Shown piece after piece: positions 42,664-53,899 of a DNA stretch of 64,000 bases. The position numbers and the translations under genes were made by a program. The notes below the pieces were generated by a model. It saw nothing but the letters and a program-made list of their open reading frames with translations. It was not told the origin of the DNA and searched no databases. The DNA is from Rhipicephalus microplus. Taxonomy: Eukaryota > Arthropoda > Arachnida > Ixodida > Ixodidae. Position 1 is the first letter of the stretch. Each line of letters opens with the position of its first letter. Where the stretch lies: the NCBI RefSeq assembly GCF_043290135.1, contig NW_027464588.1, positions 4,043,501 through 4,107,500 on the forward strand, written 5' to 3'.

Positions 42664-43386
42664 CTAAAGACTAGGATGTGATGGTGTATCCTTTGTTAAA
42701 GCGGAAATGTTGTAGTCACTGGCCGAGGCAAGTGTTGCTAGGAATATTCCTCGGGGCAGTACTTGCGCGCAAATTCTAAAGTTAACAATAGGAAGACGTG
42801 CTACGTTGTCCTTCATAGTGATAATCGTGTGCGGGAACGTTACATTGAACGAAGAGAGGACGGTAGCGTTAGGTGACACCACATAATCTCCGTCGGCCAC
42901 AGGTGGATAGGAAGAGACGTCCATATACGTCACCGCTCGACATAATAGGCGAATGTGCTTGATGGAGTATAGCCTTGGCGGCGCAGGAGCAGGATGGTCA
43001 ATGGCGTGTGGTAAAGCAAGTTGAACAACACTAGCAGAACAGTCAATTAGGGCGGAATGCTCCGACAGAAAATCTAATCCCAGAATGATTTCATGTGGGC
43101 AGTGGTCGAGAACGGAAAACAAAACAGATGTATGACATCCAGCCACAGTGACGCGAGTGGCACACATCCCAGTGACAGTTGACGTTGCTCCATCAGCTAA
43201 TCGGACTACGGTGATAGGAGCAGGCGTAAGCACTTTCTTTAACCGAGCATGAAGACTAGAGTTCATTACAGATATGTGAACGCCAGTGTCCATGAGTGCT
43301 AATGCAGGTGTGCCGTCTACATTTACGTTGATGAAGTTATTGTGTCCGGGTAGCGTGTGCAGAGGAATTTCGTGTCGGGTCGTCAA
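42664..43386 (-). pseudogene. Gypsy-3 aspartic protease
   Basis: A 240-codon frame contains the active-site block ALMDTGVHISVMN and, after about 70 residues, EIILGLDFLSEHSALIDC, the usual second conserved block of retropepsins in this group. The frame ends at a stop directly abutting the RT frame (42664-42666), which probably was a sense codon. Gag lies upstream in a different frame. Confidence 0.75.
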
Positions 43387-44001
43387 GGCAGGCTCACCTT
43401 TAGGAGCTGCGCCCGCTAGTTTTTCGAGGACTGGTGGCGGTAGGAGGAAGAAGGAGAACGGCGACGGTTAGGTGAGTGTGACAGGCGTCCGGATGGCAAC
43501 GGCGAGCTGTTTGGTCGAGCGGGCATGGGTAGTGAAGCATTGTCGTGGTTGTCGTATATTGGCATGCGGAAACCATTAGATGGGCGCCGGGGGTTGGCGT
43601 AGTTCGGCCATGGCTGCCAATTCCAGGAATTACGGCAATGACGTGAAATGTGGCCGTTTCGTCCGCAGTGGAAGCATATAGGTCTATCATCAGAGGTTCG
43701 CCATTCAGCCGAGTTCCGGTGACGTGGACGGTTGTACGGACCGCCGGGCATATCAGGTACACTGGGTAATTGATGAGGTTCGTTACCTGGGCAGAGCGTC
43801 TGTATTCCGGTTTTGGCCAGTTCCTGGTGGACAAAGGTCTGTATTGAAGAAATTGTTGCACGAGAATCGTCAGTGGCCCGGGCATGATCAACACTAGGAG
43901 ATGTGGCCTCGATTTCACGGCGGACAATGCGCACAATGTTGTCGGTAGTAGCAACGGCTGAAGCGAAACGGGCGTCTTTGCAGGTAGACGTAGCAGCCGT
44001 A

Positions 44002-44038
44002 TGGGAAAGACGTGAAAAGTCTTTTCGCGTCTTTCCCA
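44002..44038. repeat. Hairpin at the gag edge of the array
   Basis: TGGGAAAGACGTGAAAAG and CTTTTCGCGTCTTTCCCA are inverted 18-base arms with one mismatch around a single base. It lies where gag-coding sequence meets the tandem array. Confidence 0.8.
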
Positions 44039-44040
44039 CA

Positions 44041-44880
44041 CGTTTCCGCTCAACCTTTTCGGGGCGAAGCTCCTTAAAGCGGCACACGTTCGTTCCTCGT
44101 AGTCCTAGTCGTAGTTGTAGTGTGTAACCAGTACACTTAGCCGTTTTTGAGCCCTGCCAGCACCGTAAAGAGCCATCTTCTCTGCCAGCCGGATACCTTT
44201 TCAACCGATCGATGTTTTCACTCAACCTTTTAGGGGTGAAGCTCCTTAAAGAGGCACCCGTTTTTTTCCTCGTAATAGTCCTCGTCGTAGTCGTAGTGTG
44301 TAACCAGTATACTTACCCGTTTGTGAGCCCTGCCAGAGCTGTAAAGAGCCATCTTCTATACCAGCCGGATAACTTTTCAACCGATCGTGGTTTCCACTCA
44401 ACTGTTTATGGGCGAAGCTCTTTAAAGCAGCATCCGTTCGTTCATCGTAGTAGTCGTAGACATAGTCGTAGTGTGTAACCAGTATACTTACCCGTTTGTG
44501 AGCCCTGCCAGTGCCATAAAGAGCCATCTTCTCTACCAGCCGGATATCTTTTCAACCGATTGTTGCTTCCACTCAACCTTTTAGGGGCGAAGCTTTTTAA
44601 AGCGGCATTCGTTCGTTCATCGTAGTAGTCATAGTCGTAGTCGTAGTGTGCAACTAGTGTACTTACCCGTTTCTGAGCCCTGCCAGCGCCGTAGTGTGCC
44701 ATCTTCTCTGCCAGCCGGATACCTTTTCTACCGATCGAGGTTTACATTCAAAATTTAGGGGCGAAGCTCCTTAATGCGGCACCCGTGCATCCCTCGTAGT
44801 AGTCCTAGTCGTAGTCGTAGTGTGTAACCAGTATACTTACCCGTTTATGAGCCTTGCCAGTGCCGAAAAGAGCCATCTTC
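44041..44880. repeat. Five-unit ~174-bp tandem array inside gag
   Basis: The word GAAGCTCCTT (or a close form) occurs at 44066, 44238, 44414, 44589 and 44763, giving periods of 172, 176, 175 and 174. Each unit contains GTAGT/CGTAGT runs, GTGTAACCAGTATACTTACC and AGAGCCATCTTCT. Related elements would have an uninterrupted gag here, so the array is an addition. Confidence 0.9.
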
Positions 44881-45542
44881 TTTTCACTTCTTCAAAGCGT
44901 TGGCATTCGTTAAAGACGTCGTCCACTGCCGAAGAGTTTCGGAACACAAGGAGAGTGAAGGCATCATCCGCGATTTCTTGAGGATCTGCGCAACCTTTTC
45001 GGACTCCCGCTTTTTGTCGTAAACCATGCGGCAGAGGGCGAGCACATCCTGAATGTATGTCACGTTTGACTCGGTGCAGGACTGCGGTCGGCACGCGAGT
45101 TCTTTCTGCGCCGAACGACGACGTGCAATGGGCTTGCCAAAGAGGTTGATGAGTTTGTGTTTGCAAATATCCCAACTTGTGATTTCTTCCTCATGGTTGG
45201 AAAACCAGACTTTAGCCGTGCCCTTAAGGTAAAATAGAATATTGGCCAACATGAGCGTCGGGTCCCACTTGTATAGTGCGCTGACTCATTCGTATAACTT
45301 AAGCCATTTTTCGACTTCCTTGTCGTCGTTGCCGGAAAATGTGCCTGGGTCATGTGGAGTCGTCAGAACGACGGTGCGGTTCGTTACGGCTGGATGCGAC
45401 GCTGCTGGACGCTGCGTGGTCTGACGAGGCACGCTTGGGGAAGGTAGCGACGAATGCTCGTTCTCGACTGGATCAGCCATCGTAGAGACAGCCAAAAGGG
45501 GCCGGTTTGTAGAATTGTTGTGGATGTTGATTCTGGGAGGAC

Positions 45543-45560
45543 CTGCACTCTCCACCAAAA
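45543..45560 (-). promoter_or_regulatory. Primer-binding site of Gypsy-3
   Basis: On the minus strand TTTTGGTGGAGAGTGCAGG follows the 5' LTR. TGGTGGAG is shared with the Gypsy-1 site. Confidence 0.55.
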
Positions 45561-45702
45561 TGTTGTGGGGAAAAGGCGTCGGAGAAATATGTTTACTATC
45601 GAGAAAACAAGCAGGCGCACAAGATGGAACCCACTCTGCACGAGAGCTCTCACATCGTCCTCTTCCTAAAGAGTTTTGAGTTATCCGTGGCACTACGTAG
45701 CA
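45561..45702 (-). repeat. Gypsy-3 5' LTR
   Basis: Starts TGTTGTGGGG and ends ACTACGTAGCA on the plus strand; matches the left LTR. LTRs of about 140 bases are short but known in the Mag group. Confidence 0.9.
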
Positions 45703-47560
45703 ATATATATAATTATATAAAAGGTTTTCGTACCAATCGGGAGGCCACAATTGGTATCTAAAGCGTTAGGTCTGAGTCATTCCGAATCGCAAACAAGGGA
45801 ACGCCTCAAGAAGCCATAATATCTCCTCTGTTGTTTATTATCGCCATGCGTCGACTCACTCTGGCCTTGAACTATGTACCACAGCTAGGATATACCCTCT
45901 ATGCGGATGAGATTACTCTGTGGGCCATACAAGGTCCTTGGCCAGCATAGAGCAGACTCTGCAAGAGGCGGCACTTGCTATTGAAAACTTTGCTACAACC
46001 AGTGTTCTCAGCTGCGCACCCGAAAAATTGGAGGGAATCCAAATACACAGCGAAGGCTACAAAAGTAATGGAAGAATAGAAATCGATATCGAAAAGCAGA
46101 AAAAAAGAAGTCACCATCGCCCGGATCCTGGGTTTCAGCGTTCAAAGCAATGGTAGGGCAAATCATACTGTCGGTCGTCTTAAATCGGCAACTAGTAAAG
46201 TGGCTAGAATGGTCCAGAGGATCACCTTCCACAAAGAGGGCATGAAGGAGAGTGATACTGTCCGTTTAGTGCAGGCGCTCGTAATGACCAAATTGACATA
46301 CAGCTTGCCTTTCCACACACTGAACAAGAGCGAGGAAGAGCAAGTAGATTTTATCATCAGAGGGGCTTACAAGGCAGCAATAGGATTACCGATAAGCCCT
46401 CCGACACACAGGCTTCTCGAGATTGGCCTGCATAATACGTAGGCTGAACTGCAAGCAGCAACATTGATCTGTCAGCTCAGCCACCTCAGCCAGACGAAGT
46501 CGGGAAGAGAGAGACTGATGAGGGTGGGTGTACCACCGCAACCCCAAAACTTCGACGAGGAGCTGGTAGACGTACCAGACCCACTCTAATGGCATATTGC
46601 GATCGCCCCTATCCCCAGGAACATGACAAAGGAGCGGAATCAGGAAAGGCGAGAGGAGCGTGTAAAATGGATCAGAAAATTAGTCAGAGGCAATGAAAAC
46701 GTGCTATACGTTGACGCTTCCAGGTATAACTGGAAGCACTGCGTCGTCATATTGGTAAGCAGCGACACGAGAAGCATGTCGGCCAGCGCATCACGGTACA
46801 GTACATCGATCAACAAGGCCGAGTGTTTCGCCATCGCATTGGCGAATAAAATTCGAGAGCACAACGATGGCCAGACGTACATCATCATACTCTTAAATTC
46901 GCAAAGGTATGCCGGCTATTTACGAAAGGCCGCCTTCCCTTAAATAATGGGAATTTTAGGCGGCTGATTGAGCAACACCTATAGGTTGGTCTGGTGCCAG
47001 GGACATGCAGGCCTAGAGGGTAACGAGAAGGCGAACGCTCTAGTTCGAGTGCTCACGAACCAAGCGGAGCAGCAGCCTTTCACGCTGTTACCCCTACCCA
47101 GCACTAGCCACGATGGCTTTCGCGATGAGGAGAAAAACGACCCGGCTCGGATGGCTCCGCGAGAGCTTCTTGCTCACAAGCGATGCACGTGGCAGCACTA
47201 TGGTTCCCCCACAAATCTCTCAAAACGGAAGATGCCATAGACATCAATAAAATTCAAATGGCCGTTCATCAAAAGTTATTACAAATGCACAAACTTCATC
47301 CAACTTTGTATAGGCGCGATTTTCTGTGGTGTCGCAACTCGCCACCAACCGTTTACCATATCTCGTGGAGCTGTGCTAAACGGCCAAATGAACTCGATTG
47401 CTTACAGCGTGTGTATAGAATGGAGAACTCTTTGAACCAGTGGGAGGCACTTCTCGCTAGCTCGGACCCGGAGGTGCAACTAGCACTCCTGGACAACATC
47501 TGGCAGGCGGCGCTAGCCAGTGAAGCCATGGACATGAGACCCGAACCATCTAGCTGCTAA
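45703..47560 (+). pseudogene. LINE-8 RT, RNase H and C-terminus, right part
   Basis: RT continues with RIANKGTPQEAIISPLLF and LYADEITLWA at 45900-45911, where the catalytic YADD has become YADE. After shifts and a TAG at about 45948 come GRLKSATSKVARMVQRI and VQALVMTKLTYSLPFH. RNase H begins NVLYVDASRYNWKH and has NKAECFAIALANKI and CQGHAGLEGNEKANAL; the DSQ position reads NSQ. The C-terminal zinc segment is CRNSPPTVYHISWSC, then LASSDPEVQLALLD. Multiple stops are present (46441, 46588, 46941, 47238). Confidence 0.75.
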
Positions 47561-47610
47561 ACTCCTCCTTTTTTTCAACACATTAAATTTATCTCTCTCT
47601 CTCTCTCTCT

Positions 47611-48648
47611 AGTCTGCTGCCAGGCATGACCGGCGTGACCAGCGTCCGTCGGCGCAACCGGATGGCAACAAGCGCGAACTGCGAAATGCTGCATTTCGCG
47701 CCGATGAGTTATTCAAACAACACTGCGTCTCCCTCTTTTCGCAACAGAGGGACGCTGGACGCATGGATACGCCCATGCGTCAAAGCAACGCAGCGCGGTG
47801 CGTGCCCGTAAGTGTATGCCAGGACCGGTGCTTGGCGTGGCAACGCCTGCGAGAGCACACGCACCGCGTCACGTCGACATGTATTGGAGCCTTCACTGTG
47901 GCACGTAGTCCTGTTTTCACATGACAGGCATCTCAGGATTATCATGTCTGCACCAGTCACAAACTTTTGTCATCCATTGACGTCACGTAATACAAAATTT
48001 GGCATACGTAAAGCTAGCCGAACGGCCGCGAGTGGATCATGAGTGTACCATGTCGTCTTGTTGTTACATGACACGCATGTCGTGATTCTCACGCTTGTAT
48101 ATGTCATTTACCTATGTCGTCCATTCGCGTTGCGTAATACCGAGTTTGGTTAATGTAAAGCTAGCGTAATGGCCGCGAGCGCATCATGAGTGTAGCATGT
48201 AGTCATGTTGTTACGTGACATGCATCTCATGTTTATAATGTTTGCAGCAGTATCATACCTTTGACATTATATTCACGTACCATACTGCCAAATTAGGAGT
48301 AACGCAAGCGAAATGGCCGCCAGCGCATCATAAGCGTGGCATGTAGTCATGTTGTTACATGAAACACTTCTCATGATTATCATGTTTGCACCAGTCACAT
48401 ACCTTCGCCATCCACTTACGTACCAAAATACCTAATTTGGTATATGTAATGCTAGCGAAACGCCCGTCAGTGCATCATGAGCGTGGCATGTAGTCATGTT
48501 GTTACATGACATGTATGCCATGATTTTCATAGTGTGGTCTTTCGCTTGTGTTCGCCTTGAAATCATGTCATACCATACCAAATTTGCAACATACCATGTG
48601 AAGGAAACCACCACAAGAGCTGCGGGACCGTGAAATGTTATACACAAC
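47611..48648. repeat. Composite repeat copy A, left part (head and monomers)
   Basis: The head (AGTCTGCTGCCAGGC at 47611, hairpin GCGAAATGCTGCATTTCGC at about 47682) resembles 54774-54960. From about 47900 there are five ~146-bp monomers, marked by CATGTAGTCATGTTGTTAC-like words at 47903, 48049, 48196, 48340 and 48487. The copy is interrupted by LINE-9 and resumes at 54035. Confidence 0.75.
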
Positions 48649-48663
48649 ATGTCATGTGAAGAG
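48649..48663 (+). repeat. Target-site duplication of LINE-9, left
   Basis: CATGTCATGTGAAGA, identical to 54035-54049. Confidence 0.95.
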
Positions 48664-48907
48664 AGAGAGAGAGAAAATTTAATGCGGAAAGGCAGGGAGG
48701 TTAACCAGAAAACATATCCGGTTTGCTACCCTGCACTGGGGAAGGGGTAAGGGGAGACAGAAAAGTAAGAAAAAGAAATGGGAAAGGGAGGAAGAGAAGC
48801 ACAAACACACACACACACACGCGCACACAGTAGTGTCACAATCGTTCAACGAGGCGGGTCGCTCGCAGAAACTTCATCAGCGCCTTCGTTGCTTTCTGGC
48901 GTGAAGC

Positions 48908-51900
48908 TCAATCTTTCCGACATTCCAAGATTGACTGCTCAGAAAGTGGCTGGTCGTCGAGGCGAGCAAACACTGCTGAGAGGGACTGTCGCTGAGAGCT
49001 GTACTGGGGGCACTGACATAAAATATGTTCAATTGTTTCGTCATTGTCGCAATGGTCGCATGCAGCGCTGTCTCTCATTCCGATGCGGCAGGCAAAGGCG
49101 TTCGTGAAAGACACCCCAAGCCACATGCGGCAGAGAAGGGTCGTCTCGGATCGGGGTAGGCCAGATGGAATAGTAAGTCGTAGGCATGGGTCCAGGCGGT
49201 GAAGGCGGGTGTGGAGAAAACCGGGCGTATTCCGCATAGACCTTGCGACATCCTGCGCAAGCGTATTAATCTTTGCTGCTGCGTCGCTTCTTGATAGTGG
49301 AATAGGTTCCATCACTCCATTTTCGTGAGCATTCTTAGCTGCATCGTCGGCATGCTCGTTACCGATGATGCCGCAATGGCCTGGTAACCACTGAAAAGAT
49401 ATGTCATGTCCTTCGTCTATTAGGTGATGGTACAGTTGTCGTATTTCGAGCGCCAATTGGTCTTGAGGCCCACGACGTAGAGCATTGTGTAGACATTGGA
49501 GAGCTGGTTTCGAATCAGTAAAAATGCTCCATTTTTGTGGTGTCTCTCGATCAATCCTGCGGAGTGCGCTGCGGAGTGCCGCGAGCTCCACGGCTGTCGA
49601 TGTCGTCTTGTGTGACGTTCTGAACTGGATGGTTTCGGCTCTTGCTGGGAAGATCACAGCTCCTGCAGATCCTCCAACAGTTGTCGAGCCATCCGTGTAA
49701 AGTTTGACATGATCTTTGTATTCTTCGTGTAGCATGAGTAGAATCATCTGCTTTAAAGCTGGCGCCGAGAGCTCCGCCTTCTTGCGAATCCCCGGCACTG
49801 TCAAGCGCAGTTTTGGTCGGTCCAAGCACCAAGGAGGTGTTAGTATCCGTTCCGGAGGCGTGTAGACTGTTGGAAGGCACTCACGGAAAGTCAATACTCT
49901 CTTACAGAAGGAGGCACTCGGTCGATCTTCTGGAAGCGAAGCTAGGTGGTGGGCAGGGGCGCGAGCAAGGTGTCTAATATGAGCTCTAAGCACCTCCAAA
50001 GTAATGTGCACTGTGGTCGGATGATCTTTGGCGATTGCGATGGTTTCCGCTGTTGATGTACAGCGTGGTAATCCAAGACAAACTCTGAGTGCCTGGCCCT
50101 GGGCGTTTTCTATTGTGCGTATACTGCTTTTGCAAGCGTTCGTCAGAACCGGCAAGCTATACCGCAGGTACCCCAGAAACAGCGTTTTGTACAAATGCAA
50201 CATCGCGTGCACTGATGTGCCCCACGTTTTGCCTCCGAAGAACTTGAAAAGTTGTGCGATGGCCGTTAGGCGCTTCTTTAGAGTGGCCACATGGGGACTC
50301 CAGCAGAGATTTCGATCGATCGTGACCCCCAAAAACCTGTGGGTCCTGGCGTAGCAGACACTGTGTCCATCGATGGCGATGGGATATGACGTCATTGCCT
50401 TCCGCGTGAACGCGACCAGCGCCGATTTCTCAGGAGAAATCTCGAGGCCTTGTTCTCTAAGGTACGCCGATATTGAATTCGCTGCTTTCTGGAGTCTCGC
50501 ACGTACCTGAGGACGTGTTACACCTGACGTCCAGGCACAAATATCATCTGCATAGAGAGATATCTGCACAGAATCTGGTATGCGTTCCACGAGACCGATC
50601 AGAACCAGGTTGAACAGTGTGGGGCTCAATACACCACCTTGAGGAACACCACGGTGTGTATAATGTTCAGAAGTCGGCCCATCATCAGTTTGCATAAACA
50701 ATGATCTCATATGTAGGTAGCATTGGATCCAGCGGTACACTCGCCCACCCAAACCAACTGACTCGAGGGCGTCAAGTATGGCTTCGTGAGAAACATTGTC
50801 ATATGCTCCTTTGACATCTAAAAATAGTGCGACAGATAACCGTCTGCTCATTTTCTGGTGTTGTACGTAGGTCACCAGGTCAATGACATTGTCAATGGAG
50901 CTCCGAAGACGACGAAAACCGGCCATGGCGTCTGGATATATTCTATGGCGTTCTAGGAACCACTCGAGTCTGGCAAAGATCATTCGCTCCATCAGCTTCC
51001 CTACGCAACTAGCCAGCGCTATTGGGCGGTATGATGTCAGCTCTAGAGGCGATTTTCCAGGTTTGAGAAGTGCAACCAACCGGCTTGTTTTCCATTCTCT
51101 GGGGACCGTTCCATCTCTCCAAGACTCATTGAATACTTCCAGCAAAGCACTTCGTGCTCGATCACCGAGATTGCATAATAGGCGGTATGATATGCCATCC
51201 GGCCCAGGCGATGACGATCGATTGCATGAAGCAAGAGCCACATTAAGTTCTTCCATTGAAAAAGGCAGGTCCAGGTGCGGGTCAAGTGAATGTGGCGTGT
51301 AATCAGTAGTAAGGGCTTCTGTGCAATTTGACGGGCCCGCAATCTTCCTACAAAAATCTTCCGCTACCTCGATATCCCTTCTATTTTGGAAAAGGGCCAA
51401 GGCTTTAAACGGAAAACGTTGTTGGGGAAATATGCGTAGGCCTCGCACGGTTCGCCATATTTGAGAAAGCGGTTTGCGAGGGTCTAGACTCGCGCAAAAC
51501 TTCGCCCACCGTTGAAACTCCAGTTTGTCTATACGACGCTGGATCTTCTTTTGCATGCGCCTGGCCATCCGTAGATCTTGAATGGATTTTGTGCGTCGAT
51601 ATCTACGCTCCGCACGCCGACGAGTCGCACGGAGGCGCTCTAACTCCACGTCCGTTTCTGAGGGCCTTGAAGAATATGCCAGCGTGCGCATCGCACTCTG
51701 CGCTGCTTGTTTGATCGCTTGCTCAATGCCAGAGGTTAAGCCTTTTTCACAAGCGTGTTCAATGTTGGTTGTGAATGCTGAAAAATCGATCCTCCGTACG
51801 GTTTTCGGCGGGTGGTCGCTAGCAAACCCTTCGATGGTGAGATAACTGGGGATGTGATCGCTACCTGTGTCTCGATGTCTAAAAACCACTTAACGCTTGT

Positions 51901-52506
51901 GGCGAAGCGACGTGACACAAACGTCAAGTCCAAACAGCTGCTGTACGTTGATCCTCGCAGAAATGTAGGGCTCCCATCATTAAGTAGAGACAGTTCATGA
52001 GTCGATACAAATGAAGCCAGCCTCCGGCCCGTGGCATTGACTTTTGAACTTCCCCAGATTGGGTGGTGGGCGTTGAAGTCCCCTATAATTATCCACGGAT
52101 CCTGGACGCTCGAAAGAATGTCATCCAGTCTTTGGCAATCAAAACGGGCTGAGGGAGATAAGTAGACACCTATTAATGTGAAGGTGAGGGTTTTCTGCTT
52201 CACAGTCAGGCAAACATATTGGTTCTCATCATGAGGCGACACTGGTTGAATGATGTAGGTAAGCTCCCGACGAATATACACAATGACCTTGCTGCTTTCG
52301 TTTCGGGTTTTGGACGGGATTGATTCGTAGCCGGATAGCCTGATCGGGTTTGATAATTTTGGTTCACATATTACGATGATTGGGAAACGGTTAGAAAACA
52401 CGTACTGACGAAAATCGGAAATCCGTGATCTAAGTCCTCTTGCATTCCACTGGATGACTGATGCTTCTCTGACGTCTTTGCGGAACGATTGTTGATCTCC
52501 TGCCAT
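48908..52506 (-). CDS. LINE-9 ORF2 (endonuclease, RT, RNase H) with one frameshift
   Basis: ATG at 52506 opens the APE endonuclease: SVIQWNARGLRSRISDF, IVICEPKLS, WIIIGDFNAHHPIWG. At about 51864 one base seems missing (CAGGTAGC where CAGGGTAGC would keep frame), exactly before GSDHIPSYL, the catalytic SDH block. The second frame runs 51889-48908 without a stop: linker, RT (SSSPGPDGISYRLL, LELTSYRPIALASCVGKLME, ALFLDVKGAYDNVSHEA, RGVPQGGVLSPTLFN, SLYADDICAW), RNase H (VKLYTDGSTTVGGSAGAVI, TAVELAALRSAL, IFTDSKPALQCL, WLPGHCGIIGNEHADDAA) and a zinc C-terminus, CDHCDNDETIEHILCQC. RT and RNase H acidic residues all appear intact. The frameshift could be a real inactivating change or an assembly error. 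Confidence 0.85.
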
Positions 52507-52510
52507 GACT

Positions 52511-53899
52511 CTACGCGAGGGAGGCGAGGACTGGGCTCAGCGCGTCCAACACCTGTAACCCGCTTCGAGCGGTTGGAGTTCCCAGGCTTCTTAGTATGTC
52601 TGCCATGACAGCGACGAGGGATCGTAACATCGGGATGATCTGTCGATCGACCCTTGACACATCCTCAACGGAAGTAGACTCGGTGGAAGGTGTAGGGCGG
52701 CGAGGCCTCGCAGGAGGCTCCTTTGCAGGCTGCGTACGCGGAAGCGTAGGCCACTCATCCGCAGTTGAGAGCTTCTCCACTTCATTTCGCTTCGTGCTTA
52801 CTACTTCACTTGTGCTCGGAGGAAATGGGTTATGCGCAACACTCTGTCCTACACGCCTCCGTCGGCGACTACGTCGCCGCCGTACCCTTTCAGCAGCCTC
52901 TCTGTGGGTTGAATTGTCCCTAACCATTTGTTTGATAATGGCGATTTCCTTCTTAATCCGAGGGCATTCCTTGGATGCAGCATCATGCGGACCATCACAG
53001 TTTCTGCACTTCAGACTTGTTGCCCGACATGCGTCTGCAGTGTGCGGCTCAGCGCATCGGGGGCATACTGTGGTGTTTGTACATACACTCTTGATGTGCC
53101 CAATTTTCATGCAGTTATGGCACTGGAGTGGTTTAGGGACAAATGGTCGAACAGGATGTCGGAAGTGTCCCACTTTGACATGCGACGGAATGGAATCTCC
53201 TTTGAACATTATCTTTACACAACGGGTGTTTCCGAGGCGAAGTACATTCGCGATGAGAACTCCTTCGTTCGTTGGTTTTATGAGAGTTGGGAGGTCCGAG
53301 TTTGCTATGGCCAAATCAATGTCGTAGATTACTCCCGCCACGCAGGCACCGTCCATTGGAATAACCGGTCGAACTTTGATGCCTCCCAAATCTGATACTC
53401 TGCGAAGCTTGTCTATGGCGCTGGCAGTCATTGTGTCCACAGCTAGAATATTCTTCCGCGTGTTCACCCGGATATCCTTAATGTCGTTTGGTGCTACCCC
53501 CTCAAAGTACATAGAGAGAGCTTGCCTGTTTACTGCTCGAAGGTTGATGGTGGAGTCCTCGGGCATGAATAGGATGGTGTGCGGCCAGCGTTCTCCTTTT
53601 GACTGAGACGTTAATGTCCCTGCTGGTGAAGACGGCTTGATACTTCTTCTTTTGGCCTTCCTGCTTCTCACGGTCTCGAAGTCGTCATCCGACGAGTCGT
53701 CGCCAGTGGCCGAGTACAGCTCCGTGTCCTCGCTGGTGCTCGAACAGGTGCTTCGTTTCCGCGACGAGCTTGCCAAAGGTGGTCTATGGCCGGACAGAGC
53801 CGCTGAAGGCTCCGCGTCCACAGCCATGAGGCAGTGACTATCACCGTTGGCCTCACTGGTTCTGGGCCAGGCGCGCTGATTTACCGAGGAGCTCGTCAT
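52511..53899 (-). CDS. LINE-9 ORF1 (gag-like RNA-binding protein)
   Basis: The frame is open from 54037 to the TAG at 52511. Its first ATG (54035-54037) lies in the target duplication, so I chose the first ATG inside the element, at 53899, giving 462 residues. Zinc knuckles lie in the second half: CHNCMKIGHIKSVC, CPRCAEPHTADAC and CRNCDGPHDAASKEC. A basic stretch (RVRRRRSRRRRRVGQ) follows. The N-terminal third is Ser-rich with ESTGPPSQRS-type sequence. In I-clade LINEs this protein coats the RNA and escorts it to the nucleus. ORF2 starts four bases after its stop, suggesting coupled translation. If the element is 5'-truncated, the true start lies further upstream and is lost. Confidence 0.8.
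   Translation of the reverse strand: MTSSSVNQRAWPRTSEANGDSHCLMAVDAEPSAALSGHRPPLASSSRKRSTCSSTSEDTELYSATGDDSSDDDFETVRSRKAKRRSIKPSSPAGTLTSQSKGERWPHTILFMPEDSTINLRAVNRQALSMYFEGVAPNDIKDIRVNTRKNILAVDTMTASAIDKLRRVSDLGGIKVRPVIPMDGACVAGVIYDIDLAIANSDLPTLIKPTNEGVLIANVLRLGNTRCVKIMFKGDSIPSHVKVGHFRHPVRPFVPKPLQCHNCMKIGHIKSVCTNTTVCPRCAEPHTADACRATSLKCRNCDGPHDAASKECPRIKKEIAIIKQMVRDNSTHREAAERVRRRRSRRRRRVGQSVAHNPFPPSTSEVVSTKRNEVEKLSTADEWPTLPRTQPAKEPPARPRRPTPSTESTSVEDVSRVDRQIIPMLRSLVAVMADILRSLGTPTARSGLQVLDALSPVLASLA

Larger units (their letters stand above)
43416..45480 (-). pseudogene. Gypsy-3 gag, interrupted by a tandem array
   Basis: The start is ATG at 45480 (MADPVENEHSSLPSPSV). The N-terminal part reads PGTFSGNDDKEVEKWLKLYE, a TGA at 45286, and KWDPTLMLANILFYLKGTA, then FGKPIARRRSAQKEL and VTYIQDVLALCR. 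Around 44884-44990, after a frameshift, IADDAFTLLVFRNSSAVDD is followed by the array. Gag resumes at about 44035 (DFSRLSHTAATSTCKDARF), with TDNIVRIVRREIEA and a CCHC knuckle, CFHCGRNGHISRHC. The C-terminus is Arg/Ser-rich. Gag would form the particle and bind RNA; the stop, shift and array prevent it here. Confidence 0.8.
39801..45702 (-). mobile_element. Gypsy-3: short-LTR (Mag-like) retrotransposon
   Basis: Two LTRs of 143 and 142 bases bound it. On the minus strand the order is 5' LTR, primer-binding site, gag, protease, RT, RNase H, integrase, tail, 3' LTR. It landed in the RT of LINE-8, at an AT-rich spot. gag holds an array of five ~174-bp repeats. Several stops and active-site changes make it inactive. 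Confidence 0.9.
39476..47610 (+). mobile_element. LINE-8: I-clade LINE interrupted by Gypsy-3
   Basis: The left part (39476-39744) encodes the RT fingers and ends at LRIFGCGE. The right part (45703-47610) continues with YNYIKGF, then the rest of RT, RNase H and the C-terminus. Gypsy-3 (39801-45702) and an AT run lie between. The 3' end has ATTAAATTTAT and a CT-repeat tail (about 47590-47610). The 5' end is truncated within RT. Confidence 0.85.

Noticed and set aside
44246..44702. Tyr/Asp-rich small proteins in the gag array
   Set aside because: They arise from the tandem units and have no counterpart in gag of related elements.
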